Source of the DNA: Deltaproteobacteria bacterium UBA2409
GTDB taxonomy: Bacteria; Bdellovibrionota_C; UBA2361; DDRT01
NCBI GenBank assembly: GCA_002343185.1
Contig: DDRT01000016.1
Location: 12,546-76,545 of the forward strand
Length of the DNA: 64,000 nucleotides
Direction: 5' to 3'
Below are positions 24,384 to 35,700 of the stretch, piece after piece (the stretch's first letter is position 1; every line of letters starts with the position of its first letter). The position numbers and the translations under genes are program-made. Below the pieces are notes generated by a model. The model searched no databases and was not told the origin of the DNA. It saw only the letters and a list, made by a program, of their open reading frames with translations.

Positions 24384-27221
24384 GTGAGGTTATTCTTAAG
24401 TATAGTTTTGTTATTTATTTTTGAAGCTTCTGCGCAAAAGTTAAGCCCTAACTTCCTAAAAAAATATAACTTAAAAGCCACCTGCCAAAATGGAAAATTT
24501 GGTGCAGTTTACAAAAACCGCTTTAAAAGAATTCATAAGTTTAAGCATAAATTTAAATCTCAGCGCGCATACAAGAAAGCTAAAAAGAAGGGAAAGATCT
24601 TATGTGCAACTGTAAACTTTGTAGAAACCCCAAAAGCCACTCCAGATCCGACACCAACAATAACTCCAACAGCTACTCCAACCGAAGATCTTAATATTAC
24701 CTGTGATGATTCGTTGCCAGCAGAAACCCCGATAGCAAGAGAACTTGAAGAGGGGAATATAATTCGTGACCCTTGGAGATATAATAAATCTGCCCCTCAG
24801 CCTACACCAACTCCCCCATCTCCTCCGGCAGGATTTTCTCATCAACTTGATGGGCAAAATAAAATTTTAAAGTATACAGGTTCATTTGAGACTGAAGAGC
24901 TTGAGGGATACATGAAAATCCCACTTTCTATTGATGGTCTTGAAAATGGGGAAAACTATCTCATTTCTTATCGACATAAAGTAGAAAATGTTCATTGTTA
25001 CAACTCACTTAAGTATCCTGGCCATAATGCCAATGCTTACATAGCAGATACAAAGGGGATCTACTGTGGAATACCTTCAGCATATCTTGTTATTAGACGA
25101 AATGGAGCAGTCTGGGGAGAGTATCTAAGGCTTACAACCTTACCACGCTGGGACGGTGGATACACCTGGAATGAAAGACGAGATTGGGCTGAGGAAAAAA
25201 TGTTATTTAGATTACCAAAAACAGGCACAATTACTCTTGAGCTAAGGCTTGAAATGAAAGGCTTTAATGGAGATTTTTTAATCGATAATGTAGCTATCTC
25301 ACGCGAATCTCTTGGATTTGAAATGCAGCTTGATGGGGGGGAATTTTCTACTAATGAAAAAAATTACAACTTTCGTGATGTAAGGATAGTAAAAGCAAGT
25401 CCAAAGTGTGTTGAAACAGATAACCTATCTATTGAAACAGCAGGAATTCATTTTAAAACTGAAATGGATTCTTTGGTTGTAACTCGAGATGGAAGAAAGA
25501 TCTCGAAACTTCAATTTGAAAGTGGAGCGTTGGTAGGTCTTAAAATCAGATCAAAGCCTCCGCAAGATACAGCAGGGAACGTTATACTCTCAAATGATAA
25601 AGTAGCTCTTAAAATCGGAGCGGATGGAATGGTAGTTGGTAAGGCTAAAGAAGATATAGCTATTTCAGTAACAGGGAATGAAGATAATCGCTCAGATAAT
25701 TCCTGTCCTGAATGTTATAAGAAATTTTATTTTAACTATGAGGCTGGGGTTGTTTTTGAATCTAATATTGAGTCCTATGATGGATTTCTTTTCTCTCAGA
25801 TTTTTCCATATCAGGACGTGACTGCCTTGAAGGTAAATGCCTACTCCTCTGCTATACCAGCCCCAACTCCTTCAGGCCCTTCTTATAGTGATCGATATGG
25901 TGATTGGAGATATAACGAACAATATTTAAGAGATGTAATCGAACGTCCACTACCAGAGGTAATTTATGTACCTGATAATTGGACTAGTCTTCCACAGGGC
26001 GCTAAAACTCCATCAAGAACCTGGGAGCTCAATTATCAGATTCCAAAAAGAGGTCAGTTTATTCTATCAGCATTCCCTGTTAGAACGATTGACCCTAAAG
26101 CGATGTGTGGTGAAAGATTTCAAAGTGGCCTTTCGGTTGATCCGAAAAATTCAGATTCAGGGACCAATTTTATTAACAGGTACTTAGAGGCATCAAGAGT
26201 TGCACCAAATCACCTAAATATACTCTTTTTAAATTGGACTAAGTATTCAAGAGCAATAAACGATAATATTCCTCAGTATTATTTTATGGAGTACTATCTT
26301 GATGGAACTACCAGAAGATTTAGGTATGTAGCTCCAGATCCTTTAGCTTTAGATTGCCCTTCAAGCTCTACTTTTCTTGGAGTTTGTAAAAGGAAATTCC
26401 AAAAGGGCTCAGACATTCATGGGCCATATTACGTTACACAAGAACTGGATCTGCAAGGTGTTTCTGAGGAGTTGCATGTAATAAATTTCTTACAACAATC
26501 AGAAGACCCAATATTCTATATTGGGCTTCAATTTTTCTACTCAAAGAACCCAGAGGTTATCTTAGAAAATTTACAGGAGATCTTTGATCGATATAAACCT
26601 TTTGGTTTAAAGGGATTTTATTTTGATGGAGCTATTCCTGCAGAACCTCTTAAAACTCTAGAAGTTTTAAGAGGAACAAGAAGAATCGTAGGGGAAGAAG
26701 GAGTTGTAATTCACCACTATTCTAAGCCAAATGAATTACTTCCACAGACAGACCATTATTTTATCCCTTCACTAACAGCAAGTCTAAATGCGAGGCTTTT
26801 AGGTGAGGGGGTTAAAAAAGAGTGGGATCTGAGAGGTTCAGTTGGTTGCCCTAAAGTTTGGGGTTTGATGTACGGAGGTAAAGGTACAGTTGTTTCAGCA
26901 TTAATGCCTGAATTAAGGGGAGTTGATTTCTGGAAAACAACTGATAGCGAATTCTTTTATTCTTCAGTGCCTCCAAGAGATCAAACAAGAGCGCAACTCA
27001 ATTGTGGAGGACAGATCTTTGCTCCAATTCACAACGAACCGCTTTCGGCTACGTCTAGTCGGAAAGTTTTTGCCTTTATTGAAAAATCAAAATCAGGAAT
27101 TAACGCTACAGGGTCTCCACTTAGAGACAAAGCTTGCATGCCTACTGAAGCTTCAGACCCACAATGCCCAAATAATGGAGAGGATGGATATTGGTCAGGG
27201 CTACAGCTTAGATGTAACTAG
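24384..27221 (+). CDS. Large exported multidomain protein, possible glycoside-hydrolase-like surface enzyme
   Basis: A 945-residue protein starting at GTG. Residues 1-17 are a signal peptide (FLSIVLLFIFEASA). A strongly basic, Cys-bounded stretch follows (~30-70, many Lys/Arg between two Cys), then Thr/Pro linkers (TPDPTPTITPTATPT and PQPTPTPPSPPAG). The middle (~150-300) looks like a carbohydrate-binding beta-sandwich (LENGENYLISYRHKVENVH, GDFLIDNVAISRE). The C-terminal ~400 residues include LKGFYFDGAIPAEPL and VVIHHYSKPNELLPQTDHYF, resembling strand ends of a TIM-barrel glycosidase; this is inference. It converges on galU with a 21-base overlap. Confidence 0.7.
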   Translation: MRLFLSIVLLFIFEASAQKLSPNFLKKYNLKATCQNGKFGAVYKNRFKRIHKFKHKFKSQRAYKKAKKKGKILCATVNFVETPKATPDPTPTITPTATPTEDLNITCDDSLPAETPIARELEEGNIIRDPWRYNKSAPQPTPTPPSPPAGFSHQLDGQNKILKYTGSFETEELEGYMKIPLSIDGLENGENYLISYRHKVENVHCYNSLKYPGHNANAYIADTKGIYCGIPSAYLVIRRNGAVWGEYLRLTTLPRWDGGYTWNERRDWAEEKMLFRLPKTGTITLELRLEMKGFNGDFLIDNVAISRESLGFEMQLDGGEFSTNEKNYNFRDVRIVKASPKCVETDNLSIETAGIHFKTEMDSLVVTRDGRKISKLQFESGALVGLKIRSKPPQDTAGNVILSNDKVALKIGADGMVVGKAKEDIAISVTGNEDNRSDNSCPECYKKFYFNYEAGVVFESNIESYDGFLFSQIFPYQDVTALKVNAYSSAIPAPTPSGPSYSDRYGDWRYNEQYLRDVIERPLPEVIYVPDNWTSLPQGAKTPSRTWELNYQIPKRGQFILSAFPVRTIDPKAMCGERFQSGLSVDPKNSDSGTNFINRYLEASRVAPNHLNILFLNWTKYSRAINDNIPQYYFMEYYLDGTTRRFRYVAPDPLALDCPSSSTFLGVCKRKFQKGSDIHGPYYVTQELDLQGVSEELHVINFLQQSEDPIFYIGLQFFYSKNPEVILENLQEIFDRYKPFGLKGFYFDGAIPAEPLKTLEVLRGTRRIVGEEGVVIHHYSKPNELLPQTDHYFIPSLTASLNARLLGEGVKKEWDLRGSVGCPKVWGLMYGGKGTVVSALMPELRGVDFWKTTDSEFFYSSVPPRDQTRAQLNCGGQIFAPIHNEPLSATSSRKVFAFIEKSKSGINATGSPLRDKACMPTEASDPQCPNNGEDGYWSGLQLRCN

Positions 27222-28073
27222 GCTTTTCATATATTCAAGTAGCCTGTCTTTAATCTCAGGCATCTTAAGAGCATAAGCAATATTAGCCTGGATAAATCCA
27301 AACTTATCACCTGCGTCGTATCTATCACCCTTAAAAAGATAACCAACAAATCCTTCTTCTTTCATAAGACGTGCCATGGCATCAGTAAGTTGAATCTCCC
27401 CGCCTTTTCCAGGGGTTTGTCTTTCAAGGATCTCAAAGATCTTAGGGGTAAGAATATATCGCCCAACAATTGCATATCTTGATGGGGCTTCCTCAAGAGC
27501 CGGTTTTTCCACCATCTTATTAAGATCTAAAACACCAGGTTCTAATTCTGCTCCAGCAGCGCAACCAAACTTTGAAATATCCTCATCAGAAACCTTCATT
27601 AAAGCTACAACAGATTTCCCGTATTTATTGTAAACATCGATCATCTGCTTTGTGCATGGCACTTCTGCATCTACTAAGTCATCACCAAGAAGAACAGCAA
27701 AAGGCTCATCACCAACTATATCTTTTGCGCATAAAACTGCGTGGCCTAACCCCCTTGGGCTTTGCTGTCTTGTTGAAACGATCTTAACAAGTCCACTTGC
27801 TTCATTAAGAAGTCTTGCAAGGTCATATTTACCTTCACTTTCAAGTTTTGCCTGAAGTTCGGAGTTAAGATCAAAGTGATCAACTATGCCGGTTTTCCCT
27901 TTTCCTGTTACAAGAACTACAGTTTCGATACCTGCCTGATGAACTTCTTCAACTATGTATTGAATTGTTGGAGTGTCAACAATTGGGAGAAGCTCTTTTG
28001 GCACTGACTTTGTAGCCGGAAGAAATCTTGTGCCTAAACCTGCTGCTGGAACTATCGCCTTTTTTACTTTCAT
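27201..28073 (-). CDS. galU: UTP-glucose-1-phosphate uridylyltransferase
   Basis: A 290-residue nucleotidyltransferase making UDP-glucose for envelope glycans. The N-terminal nucleotide loop GLGTRFLPATKSVPKELLP (residues ~12-30), the VLLGDDLVD metal region, and MVEKPALEEAPSRYAIVGRYIL, GKGGEIQLTDAMARL and FKGDRYDAGDKFGF are all standard GalU blocks. Length is normal. It is divergent from the Cys-rich protein gene at 28152 and its last seven codons overlap the large exported protein gene on the other strand. Confidence 0.96.
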   Translation of the reverse strand: MKVKKAIVPAAGLGTRFLPATKSVPKELLPIVDTPTIQYIVEEVHQAGIETVVLVTGKGKTGIVDHFDLNSELQAKLESEGKYDLARLLNEASGLVKIVSTRQQSPRGLGHAVLCAKDIVGDEPFAVLLGDDLVDAEVPCTKQMIDVYNKYGKSVVALMKVSDEDISKFGCAAGAELEPGVLDLNKMVEKPALEEAPSRYAIVGRYILTPKIFEILERQTPGKGGEIQLTDAMARLMKEEGFVGYLFKGDRYDAGDKFGFIQANIAYALKMPEIKDRLLEYMKSLVTSKL

Positions 28074-28151
28074 AAGGGGGACATATTAGCCAAAAAATAA
28101 GGAAACTTCCAATAAGAGTCTCCGATAGAACTAAAGAGAAGGAGAAAAGAA

Positions 28152-29282
28152 ATGACAGACCCAATATCACATAAAATCTATATAATTCATGACCATAAGT
28201 TTGGTGGAAGAAGAAATAAATGTAGGCAAGATAGATGGGAAAATAGATGTGGAAATAGGTGGCAAAAACAAGAATGGCAGAAACAAAATGGTTGCGAAAA
28301 ACCTGTTCTCCCATCAAAAGATGAGTGTCTAGAAAAGGCAAAAGCTGACAAAGCAGAGTGCTTACCACCAAAGGTTGATTGTTGTCCCAAGGAGCCACCT
28401 GTAAAGGTTGATAAGTGCCCAAAAGAGCCTGTGCCAGCAGCGGATACAACTGAAAAAGTTGTTAATAGTCTCACCGATCAAGAAAAACGCCGATTAGGAA
28501 GAATACTTTCAGCTAAACGTGGGGAAGATGTAGTTGTCACAGATAAAACCAGAGTTTCTGAAGAAGATCTGTATGCTTTAGCAGTAATGAATAAAATTAA
28601 TCCTAAACTAAAGCGAAAATTTATCGATAACCTTGCAGATGCGAGAGTCGAAATGAAGAAGGAGGGGGTCAAAGAATTTTTTCCAGCAGTCGATAAAGCT
28701 ATGAGACAGCTTATAAAAGATGGAGAAATTACTAAAAAGGAATTCACTGAGCTAAAACAATTCGCCCTAGGAAAAGCTCAACTTGATGGTAGAAAAGCGG
28801 AGCTATCTACCACCAAGCAAGAACTTGGTGACGGTTCGACAGGAAGTGTAATTGATACATTTAGAAATAACTCAGAAGCTACGATGCGTCAGGTTAGGCG
28901 TCATAGATGGCTTCAAGATAAATGGGAGAAGGAAACTGGAATCACTTCACAGATAAAAACTCCCAAGGAAAAATCTACTCATTCATTAGAAGGTAGTGGA
29001 GAATTTCTTTGGAAACCAGTTTCTGAGTCAGACGGAAAACTAGTGGTGTTAATCCCATCTGCATTGACCGGTATGGTAGCAGGAGTTTCAATTCAAACTG
29101 AAAATGGCAAAGTGATTGATGAAGGAAGATTTAAAGGGGTTGGAAACGGAGGAAGAGAACATTTTAGATTCTCAAATGCTGGAGGCTCTTATCCAGATGG
29201 GGTGGTAGTTGTAATCAAGCTTAATGATGGATCTGAGAAGCGAATAGTTATTAAGGAAACCAGCGATCGGTTTACTGAATAA
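28152..29282 (+). CDS. Unknown protein with Cys/His/Trp-rich N-terminus next to flagellin
   Basis: A 376-residue protein with a strong ribosome site (GAGAAGGAG before ATG) and no signal peptide. Residues 1-100 are unusual: His/Arg/Trp/Gln-rich (HDHKFGGRRNKCRQDRW), then Cys-containing repeats of the type KVDCCPKEP / KVDKCPKEP. A helical middle follows (~100-260). The last ~90 residues are strand-rich (LVVLIPSALTGMVAGVSIQ, GGSYPDGVVVVIKLNDGSEKRIVIK), with the look of a beta-sandwich. No family recognised. It sits 165 bases upstream of the flagellin gene in the same orientation, so a filament-related or surface role is possible but only by position. Confidence 0.65.
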   Translation: MTDPISHKIYIIHDHKFGGRRNKCRQDRWENRCGNRWQKQEWQKQNGCEKPVLPSKDECLEKAKADKAECLPPKVDCCPKEPPVKVDKCPKEPVPAADTTEKVVNSLTDQEKRRLGRILSAKRGEDVVVTDKTRVSEEDLYALAVMNKINPKLKRKFIDNLADARVEMKKEGVKEFFPAVDKAMRQLIKDGEITKKEFTELKQFALGKAQLDGRKAELSTTKQELGDGSTGSVIDTFRNNSEATMRQVRRHRWLQDKWEKETGITSQIKTPKEKSTHSLEGSGEFLWKPVSESDGKLVVLIPSALTGMVAGVSIQTENGKVIDEGRFKGVGNGGREHFRFSNAGGSYPDGVVVVIKLNDGSEKRIVIKETSDRFTE

Positions 29283-29447
29283 ACGTTGCTTGCCGGTAAA
29301 TTTAGACCGACTGCTTAAAAAAATATGCTACTATTTTGTAACGTGTAAATATTTCTGATGTCTAAATAACTGAAAATATTCACTAATCAGAGATAGTCAC
29401 ATCTAAAAACCTCAACTAAAAAATATAATGGCCGACTAAACTCCTGT

Positions 29448-30734
29448 ATGAGGATCGGTTCAAATATCTCATCTTTGGTTGCACAAAGACGCCTTAATGA
29501 GGCTACAGGAACACTCAGTCAAGTTTCAGAACGATTATCCTCAGGACTAAGAATCAACAGAGCCAGTGATGATGCAGCAGGGCTTTCAATTGCTGAAGGA
29601 CTAAATGCCAATAGAAGAGTCGCAACAGTAGCGATGCGAAATGTAAGTGATGGACAGTCTCTCCTCTCCATAGCTGATGGAGCATTAACACAGCAAACTT
29701 CGGTTATAACCAGAATGCAGGAACTAGCAGCACAATCAGCAAATGGAACTTTCTCAACATCACAAAGACTTTCACTTGATAAAGAATTTCAGGCTATAAA
29801 AGCTGAATTTTTTAGAATATCCCAGACCACGATGTTTAATGGGTTATCCCTGCTTGATGGTAATGGGCTATCAAATAGATTCAATATTCAGCTTGGATTA
29901 ACTGGAAGAGAAGAGCAGCTTGGAGTCTTGATTGATACAAGGGGAAGCCTAAGGGGTAGAGTTGATCTCACTGTATCAGGGGTAAATGGAGGTACGCAGG
30001 CAACTGCTGATTGGATTGCAAGCCTCTATGGTAGATCTACTCATACTGAAGCTCAGCTATTTCAGAGTGGTTTTGATGGACAGGTTATTATGACTACATC
30101 TGTTGATGATATGGGTAGAACCAGGGATACAGCGGTATTTGTAAGTAGAAAAGCTAACGGGGTAGCTGGTGAGCAGATCTTCATGAGAGCTTTTGTTCGA
30201 TCCTTAGATAATCCAACTCTATGGGAAGGAGAAGTTGACATCGCTGACTACGCAGCATTTTCCGGTGGATTATATTCAGTAAATCCGAACGGAACGGTTG
30301 GAGCAAATAATGTTTTAACACTGAGTGATGGAACGTATGGGGATTTTAGTGTGAATTTTGGAAATCTAGTCTTTTATGATGGAGTGAATGGAACTAATTC
30401 TTCTGAGGCAGCATTGCAAGCTTTAGATGTAACTAATACAGACAGAAGCAGATATGCACTCGATGAGTTATCCAAACACTTAGCATCAGCTGCTCAGCTT
30501 AGAGGAAATATTGGAGCGTATATGCAACGACTATCAGTTGCTTTTAATAACCTGTCTACCTCAAGAGAAGCTTTTACTGCTGCGGAATCTAGAATCAGAG
30601 ATACTGACATTGCTGCCGAGAGTGCAGAATATCTGAGACTTCAGATACTACAAAGTGCAGCGGTAAGTGTACTAAAGACCGCAAACCTTGTACCGGAACT
30701 AGCATTGAAGCTAATAAACACAGATTTAGTATAG
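29448..30734 (+). CDS. fliC: Flagellin
   Basis: A 428-residue filament protein. The conserved N-terminal D0/D1 domain (MRIGSNISSLVAQRRL, RLSSGLRINRASDDAAGLSIAE, ISQTTMFNGLSLLDG) and C-terminal D1/D0 domain (LRGNIGAYMQRL, ESRIRDTDIAAESAEYLRLQILQSAAVSVL) are complete; ~170 variable residues lie between. As usual there is no signal peptide, because flagellin is exported by the flagellar type III system. No other flagellar gene is in the window. It converges with the glycosidase-like gene at 30738, leaving only three bases between stops. Confidence 0.95.
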   Translation: MRIGSNISSLVAQRRLNEATGTLSQVSERLSSGLRINRASDDAAGLSIAEGLNANRRVATVAMRNVSDGQSLLSIADGALTQQTSVITRMQELAAQSANGTFSTSQRLSLDKEFQAIKAEFFRISQTTMFNGLSLLDGNGLSNRFNIQLGLTGREEQLGVLIDTRGSLRGRVDLTVSGVNGGTQATADWIASLYGRSTHTEAQLFQSGFDGQVIMTTSVDDMGRTRDTAVFVSRKANGVAGEQIFMRAFVRSLDNPTLWEGEVDIADYAAFSGGLYSVNPNGTVGANNVLTLSDGTYGDFSVNFGNLVFYDGVNGTNSSEAALQALDVTNTDRSRYALDELSKHLASAAQLRGNIGAYMQRLSVAFNNLSTSREAFTAAESRIRDTDIAAESAEYLRLQILQSAAVSVLKTANLVPELALKLINTDLV

Positions 30735-30737
30735 ATA

Positions 30738-32429
30738 TTATTGGTGCTTAAACTTATGAAGCATACAATTTGTCTCGATAAAGAATCTATTAGTTCTTGG
30801 AGCTTTAAAAGAATATCGGTTCGATTCGTCGTTCAAAGTTCTATTACGAAGTACTTTCCCATTTGAGTTTTTAATCTTAACCCACTTAGCACCTTTAATT
30901 AATATTTTATTTCTACTTCTCCTGAATGTTACTTTATATTTCGAATTACATGATGGAGTTAATCTCGGGCCTCCGGAACCAGGGGGCTCATCTAATGTAG
31001 GGTTCTTCGATAGCGCCAATATGATAATATCGTCTGGAATCTGAAGACCTTGAATACCATTACTATTCTCATAGCTTTCTAGAGGAAATTCGCTAATATA
31101 TGGGCGTATGATGTCTATATTCCATAAATCTTCAAAGTTCACATTGATTGTTCTAAAGATATTAGCTGGCTCATTCGTTGGATCGGTACGCAAGTACCTC
31201 AGTACCAGGAAATATCTTCCATCGCTTCTCTGGTAAAGTGAATGCTTTATGCCGTCAGGACTGGGTGGAAAATTTGGAGAGGTTAGTCTGTAGTTAACAG
31301 AGCCTGGTTCAAAAGAACTTGCTGAATCTTCAAATAAGGCCAAAAGATTTTTCAATGAATAAAATACCGGTTTTGGCTCATAGTTAGGATTTAATAATCC
31401 AAAGCTGCCTTGCATCGGGTTAGAAGCAGTTGGGAATCCTTCCTGGGATAGCAGTTCATAAATATAAACACTATCAACTTTTGGATGTTCGATAAAGTCA
31501 AAGTATGACACTAGAGTGTTCCAAGCCTGCCTTTCTTCTGATTGCCAGGAGTTGTCATTAGGATTACTTTTCTCTGTATAATAACCGAACTCAGTGATGT
31601 CAAAGCGTTTCTGGTCGAATAGGTCAAGTCTTGATGGAAATTCCCTGTGAAATATTCTTACTCCAGCTGGTCTAATAAAGTCGTACAGATTTGCAGTTTG
31701 ATTATCAAGGTACTGATTTATTGGTCGCATTGACTCAGTCAATCCTATTGATTCATAAAGTGGAACGTGAACTAGGGGTGGGCCATGAACCGGAATGTTT
31801 CTAATGTCAGCATTAGAGTGTGATTTTACCCCTTGATACAGTCCTCTTGAGTATTCTATCAGTTGCTGAACCCAGTCTGAACCCCTACAAAAGCGAGTTC
31901 TTTCTATCCAGCTCAGTCCTGAAGGAATGGTTCTTGTGTCGTGAGGACAGGTTGATGCACCTGAAAATATATTATCATACTCGTTTCTTCCTAAAATTTT
32001 TTTTATCTTTATTCCACCGGGGAAAACTTTACTTCTAAAGGTTCCACCAATTTTATGCAGCTCAATTTTTTGTAGCTCAGCCAAACCGTCCGAGAATGAG
32101 ATGTTTTGCTCTGGGCTCATACCAATCAAAGATACAGCGATTCCAGAATCAGATAGCGCTCTTAACTTAAGTGAGTATCGGTGAAATGAGGAAATATCTA
32201 TGTTGGGATCGTTACCAGTTCTGTCCCTGATATTTTTTATTCCCAACTCCACTAGCCTAGCTTTTAAAATTTCGAAAACTTGCGAATCGGGTGCATGACC
32301 ATAGGAGTAGTATTGAAAATGTGTGTTTATTCCAAGTGAGTCTACCACATTCTTTGACCATCGAGCTTGCACTGGCTCAGACTGAGCTATAATTGGAATT
32401 AGAGCTAATAAAAAACGTAAGAGAATCAT
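30738..32429 (-). CDS. Exported clan GH-A-like glycoside hydrolase with basic C-terminal domain
   Basis: A 563-residue protein from the ATG at 32429, which starts directly at a signal peptide (MILLRFLLALIPIIA...VQA); upstream TTG starts are less likely. The catalytic region resembles a (beta/alpha)8 clan GH-A glycosidase: LGINTHF and LVELGIKNIRDR near the start, an acid/base Asn-Glu pair in LGRNEYD (Glu150), and a nucleophile in DITEFG (Glu280), 130 residues apart as expected. The C-terminal ~70 residues (from TPSCNSKYKVTFRRSR) form a separate, very basic strand-rich domain. A decayed relative lies at 42242-42441. Substrate unknown. Confidence 0.75.
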   Translation of the reverse strand: MILLRFLLALIPIIAQSEPVQARWSKNVVDSLGINTHFQYYSYGHAPDSQVFEILKARLVELGIKNIRDRTGNDPNIDISSFHRYSLKLRALSDSGIAVSLIGMSPEQNISFSDGLAELQKIELHKIGGTFRSKVFPGGIKIKKILGRNEYDNIFSGASTCPHDTRTIPSGLSWIERTRFCRGSDWVQQLIEYSRGLYQGVKSHSNADIRNIPVHGPPLVHVPLYESIGLTESMRPINQYLDNQTANLYDFIRPAGVRIFHREFPSRLDLFDQKRFDITEFGYYTEKSNPNDNSWQSEERQAWNTLVSYFDFIEHPKVDSVYIYELLSQEGFPTASNPMQGSFGLLNPNYEPKPVFYSLKNLLALFEDSASSFEPGSVNYRLTSPNFPPSPDGIKHSLYQRSDGRYFLVLRYLRTDPTNEPANIFRTINVNFEDLWNIDIIRPYISEFPLESYENSNGIQGLQIPDDIIILALSKNPTLDEPPGSGGPRLTPSCNSKYKVTFRRSRNKILIKGAKWVKIKNSNGKVLRNRTLNDESNRYSFKAPRTNRFFIETNCMLHKFKHQ

Positions 32430-32750
32430 TTTAAACCAAAGTAAAACCTTTGATGTATATCTTGAGCAGGCAGAACAACAGTTCAAAGATAATCGACTAT
32501 CGGTATTGTGTATTCAAATTATCTCGATAATGTGACAATCATATAAGAAGATTTCTTAATCTCGATCAATAAACCATGCGCGAGTCAGCTTTGAGCTTGA
32601 AAAGCTCAAGACGTGTGATCATAGTATGGGCTTCTTGGCGAAGCCGCGTTCGCCCAAGCTACAGTTAAAGTTACTATCATTAGCTATATAGTTGTAGTTT
32701 TTAGGGCTAATAATTTCCCGTCAAAGTTGTATATAGCCCAAGATAAAAAC
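32430..32750. other. Intergenic stretch between glycosidase-like and subtilase genes
   Basis: About 320 bases, both neighbours on the minus strand. It contains small hairpins such as GAGCTT/AAGCTC near 32592 and a G/C-richer patch near 32630-32660 with GGCTTCTTGGCGAAGCC. No T-tract terminator, RNA gene or convincing open frame seen. It should hold the promoter of the glycosidase-like gene. Confidence 0.4.
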
Positions 32751-35700
32751 TTATAATCTAGCCTTCAGCTTCTTACTGGAAAGTGGACTTTCTTTTGAGT
32801 GAATTCCTGTAGGTAAATGATAATATTGATATGTAACCTCAACTTTAGATCTCTTTCTAGGTCGTTTAATTTCGTAAAATTCTCCCCGAAACTCTACATT
32901 TAAAGTCTTCTTCTTTTTCCCTTTTACTTTGAGTACTATTTCAACTCTGTTTGTAATATCACTGCCTCTAAATTGCTTGATAATAACCCTGATTTTGTCT
33001 CTCCTAGTCTTAATTTTAGCCTTCTCAGGTGTTGTATCTGGTAAAAGTTCATAATCTCTGGGCTCTCTGCAGCTGGAGTTACCGGTTTCTTCAACGCCAC
33101 AACCACATAATCCAGGCTCAGACTTTAAAGGGTCATTAGGACATCGATCTAGGCAGTCTGGAATTAAGTCTCCATCAGAGTCATTGTCAGGTATACCACA
33201 GCCACATAGACCAGGTTTTAATTTTAGCGGGTCATCTAAGCATTCATCTACACACCCCATACACATTCTACTACTGTTTCCTACTCCTGTTTTTGAATGG
33301 CCACCCCGCGATTGTTCCCAAGGTTCTGCTTCACAGCCACAGGATCCCGAATCCCATTTATATAGGTTCATCCGTTGAGATAGACCTAGAATTTTATGAA
33401 ATCCAGTTCCGTCTCTTATAAGTGCAAGAGAGAGGCTAGCAGAGCCGGAGTCCATCATTTGTGTACTTATTAATCTGCCTTGATGGTCTAATATAAGCAC
33501 CTCATTCATTCCATGAGCCAAGGTGCCATATCTGAAAACAGGAACAGCTATCTCTAAGGTTCTATAGTCATCGTCTAAGTTTGCTAGTAGAGGTTCTCCG
33601 ACCGTTAGGGGATAATCCAATATTTGATACTCAGATAGATCCTCAGCCTCTATGCAAAAAGGAAAGTTCTCCATCGGTAATCCATTATTCTCGTAGACAT
33701 AGACGCAATTGTTTGCAAAAAAAACAAGTTCTATAGAACCATCACCATCTAAATCACCTGCTGATATCGTATTGTCGAGTTCGTCATTTGAAGGGTGTGG
33801 AATTAAAATAGGAAAGTTGGGCAATTCTGTACCTGTAGGGCTCAAAGAATGCACCTTAAGAGAACGCTCTGATGATAATTTTTCTAGAAAAAGAATATCG
33901 TTAACTCCGCTTCCGTCTATATCGAAAGCGGTCGGAGAAAAGATTCTGCCCTCGAATCGCTTTGGAAAGCCATGAGCAGTTTCTCCTCTACTATCTATAA
34001 CCCATAGATCTCCTTTAGTATCTGTCAGAGATCCAGAACAAGTTCCTCCTCCGATACAAGATCTAGTGGCGATTACGATCTCTTTTCCAAAAGACGGTAG
34101 AAGGTCGAGAACCAAAGGGGCTGGAATCAGATTTCCTAAGGTGGATCCAAATGGAGGCAAAGGAGGTAGTTCTTTTGGAAAACCAAAAAGTTCGCTTCCA
34201 TCTGGCCTCATGACATGAAGCCGAAGTGCGTTAGAAGTAAAGATCATTTCATCTAACCCATCATGATCTATATCAGAGACTGCTATAGAGGAGATCTCTC
34301 TATTTTCTACCTCAATTGGGCTACGTAGGGATGAGCCATCAATATTGAAAATATGGATTCTTCCACAAATATCTCCCGCGACAATCTCTTTAACTCCATC
34401 GTTGTTGAAATCAGAAAAGGTAATTCCTCTGTTAAAATCAGATACAGATAACTCTCGCTCGCAGCTAGGAACTACTTTTGGCCATCCTGGAAGAGGAACA
34501 CCATCTGAGTTTAAAATCATAATTAGACTCCCGTTTGCAAACCCTAACTCATCAACACCGTCATTATTAAGATCGGCAACGGTTGGTTGATTTTTGGCTA
34601 AACATGAAAAAGTAGCCCAATAACCCACCTCTGACGCTATGCATGGAAGAGAAGTATTTAAAGGAAAATTAGGCATTAATTGGGTGTCTAAATATACTTC
34701 AGTGTTGGTTTCGTGAGTTCCAGAGTTACCTACAACTCTTAGTTTTATGATCCAAAAGCCACTTTTTATCCCTTCTACTTCGAACGGTTTCCATATGCCC
34801 AAGACTCCGTTTTCAACCTTAGATGGTTTATTTGATTCTAAAGTAAAGCAAATCTCAGAGTTTTTAGGACATACAGAAAGATCATAGTGTAGAAAATCAG
34901 AACCACTAGCGCTGCCGATTATTCGAATTTCCTTTTTTCCACTTAGTGGATACCAACTATTCACATCTTCTCGGTCATAATTTCTGGGAGAGTAAATATT
35001 AGTGCCGTCAATAAATAAAATTGCATAATCTTCTGAAATGACTTCATTTTCTGAGGAATCTAAACTATATACCTTGAGTCTTAACCAGATGAATGAATCC
35101 TCTACGGCGACAGGTAATGAAATTCTCCCAAGTATCCCATCGTCGACCGCATCTCTACCTTCACTGAGAATTTGCCAGTCCGAATCAAGTTTCATTGCCA
35201 ACTCATATTTCAGAAATCCATGAGCCTTTGCTGTTCCTGTAATTGGATATTCGCCTCCTGTGATTCGACCACGAGTCTTGATCTTTGCTAGAGACATATG
35301 TTCAGCTGCTCTTGTCGCAGCTTCAGCATCCATTAATCCAAATCCTTGAGAAAATACGCCACGCCCTAACGACTCAGGAAGTTTTCTAGCAGTCCGTCGC
35401 ATTAGATCTTTGATCTCGAATGGACTGAGAAATGGGTTTTTCTGAAGAATCAAAGCAGCTACTCCTGCGACGTGGGGAGATGACATTGAAGTTCCGGAAA
35501 AGCCTATTCTTCCCGGAGAGCAGGTCGATGGATCATTAAGTAAGGAGCTTTTTGGGGCACATACTATTGCCCCAGGAGCAACTAGGTCAGGTTTTAGATA
35601 TCTCTCATTAGTATCTTCGTAGTTATAGCTAGGGCCAATTGAGCTAAAAGGAGTAACCTCATCTTCTGTTGGAGTTTGGTCTCCCCATAAATTTTGACCA

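Noticed and set aside
29404..29438. A sigma-28 type promoter (GCCGACTA at 29431) for the flagellin
   Set aside because: The -10-like box is only ten bases before the start codon and no TAAA element lies at the proper distance, so support is too weak to list.
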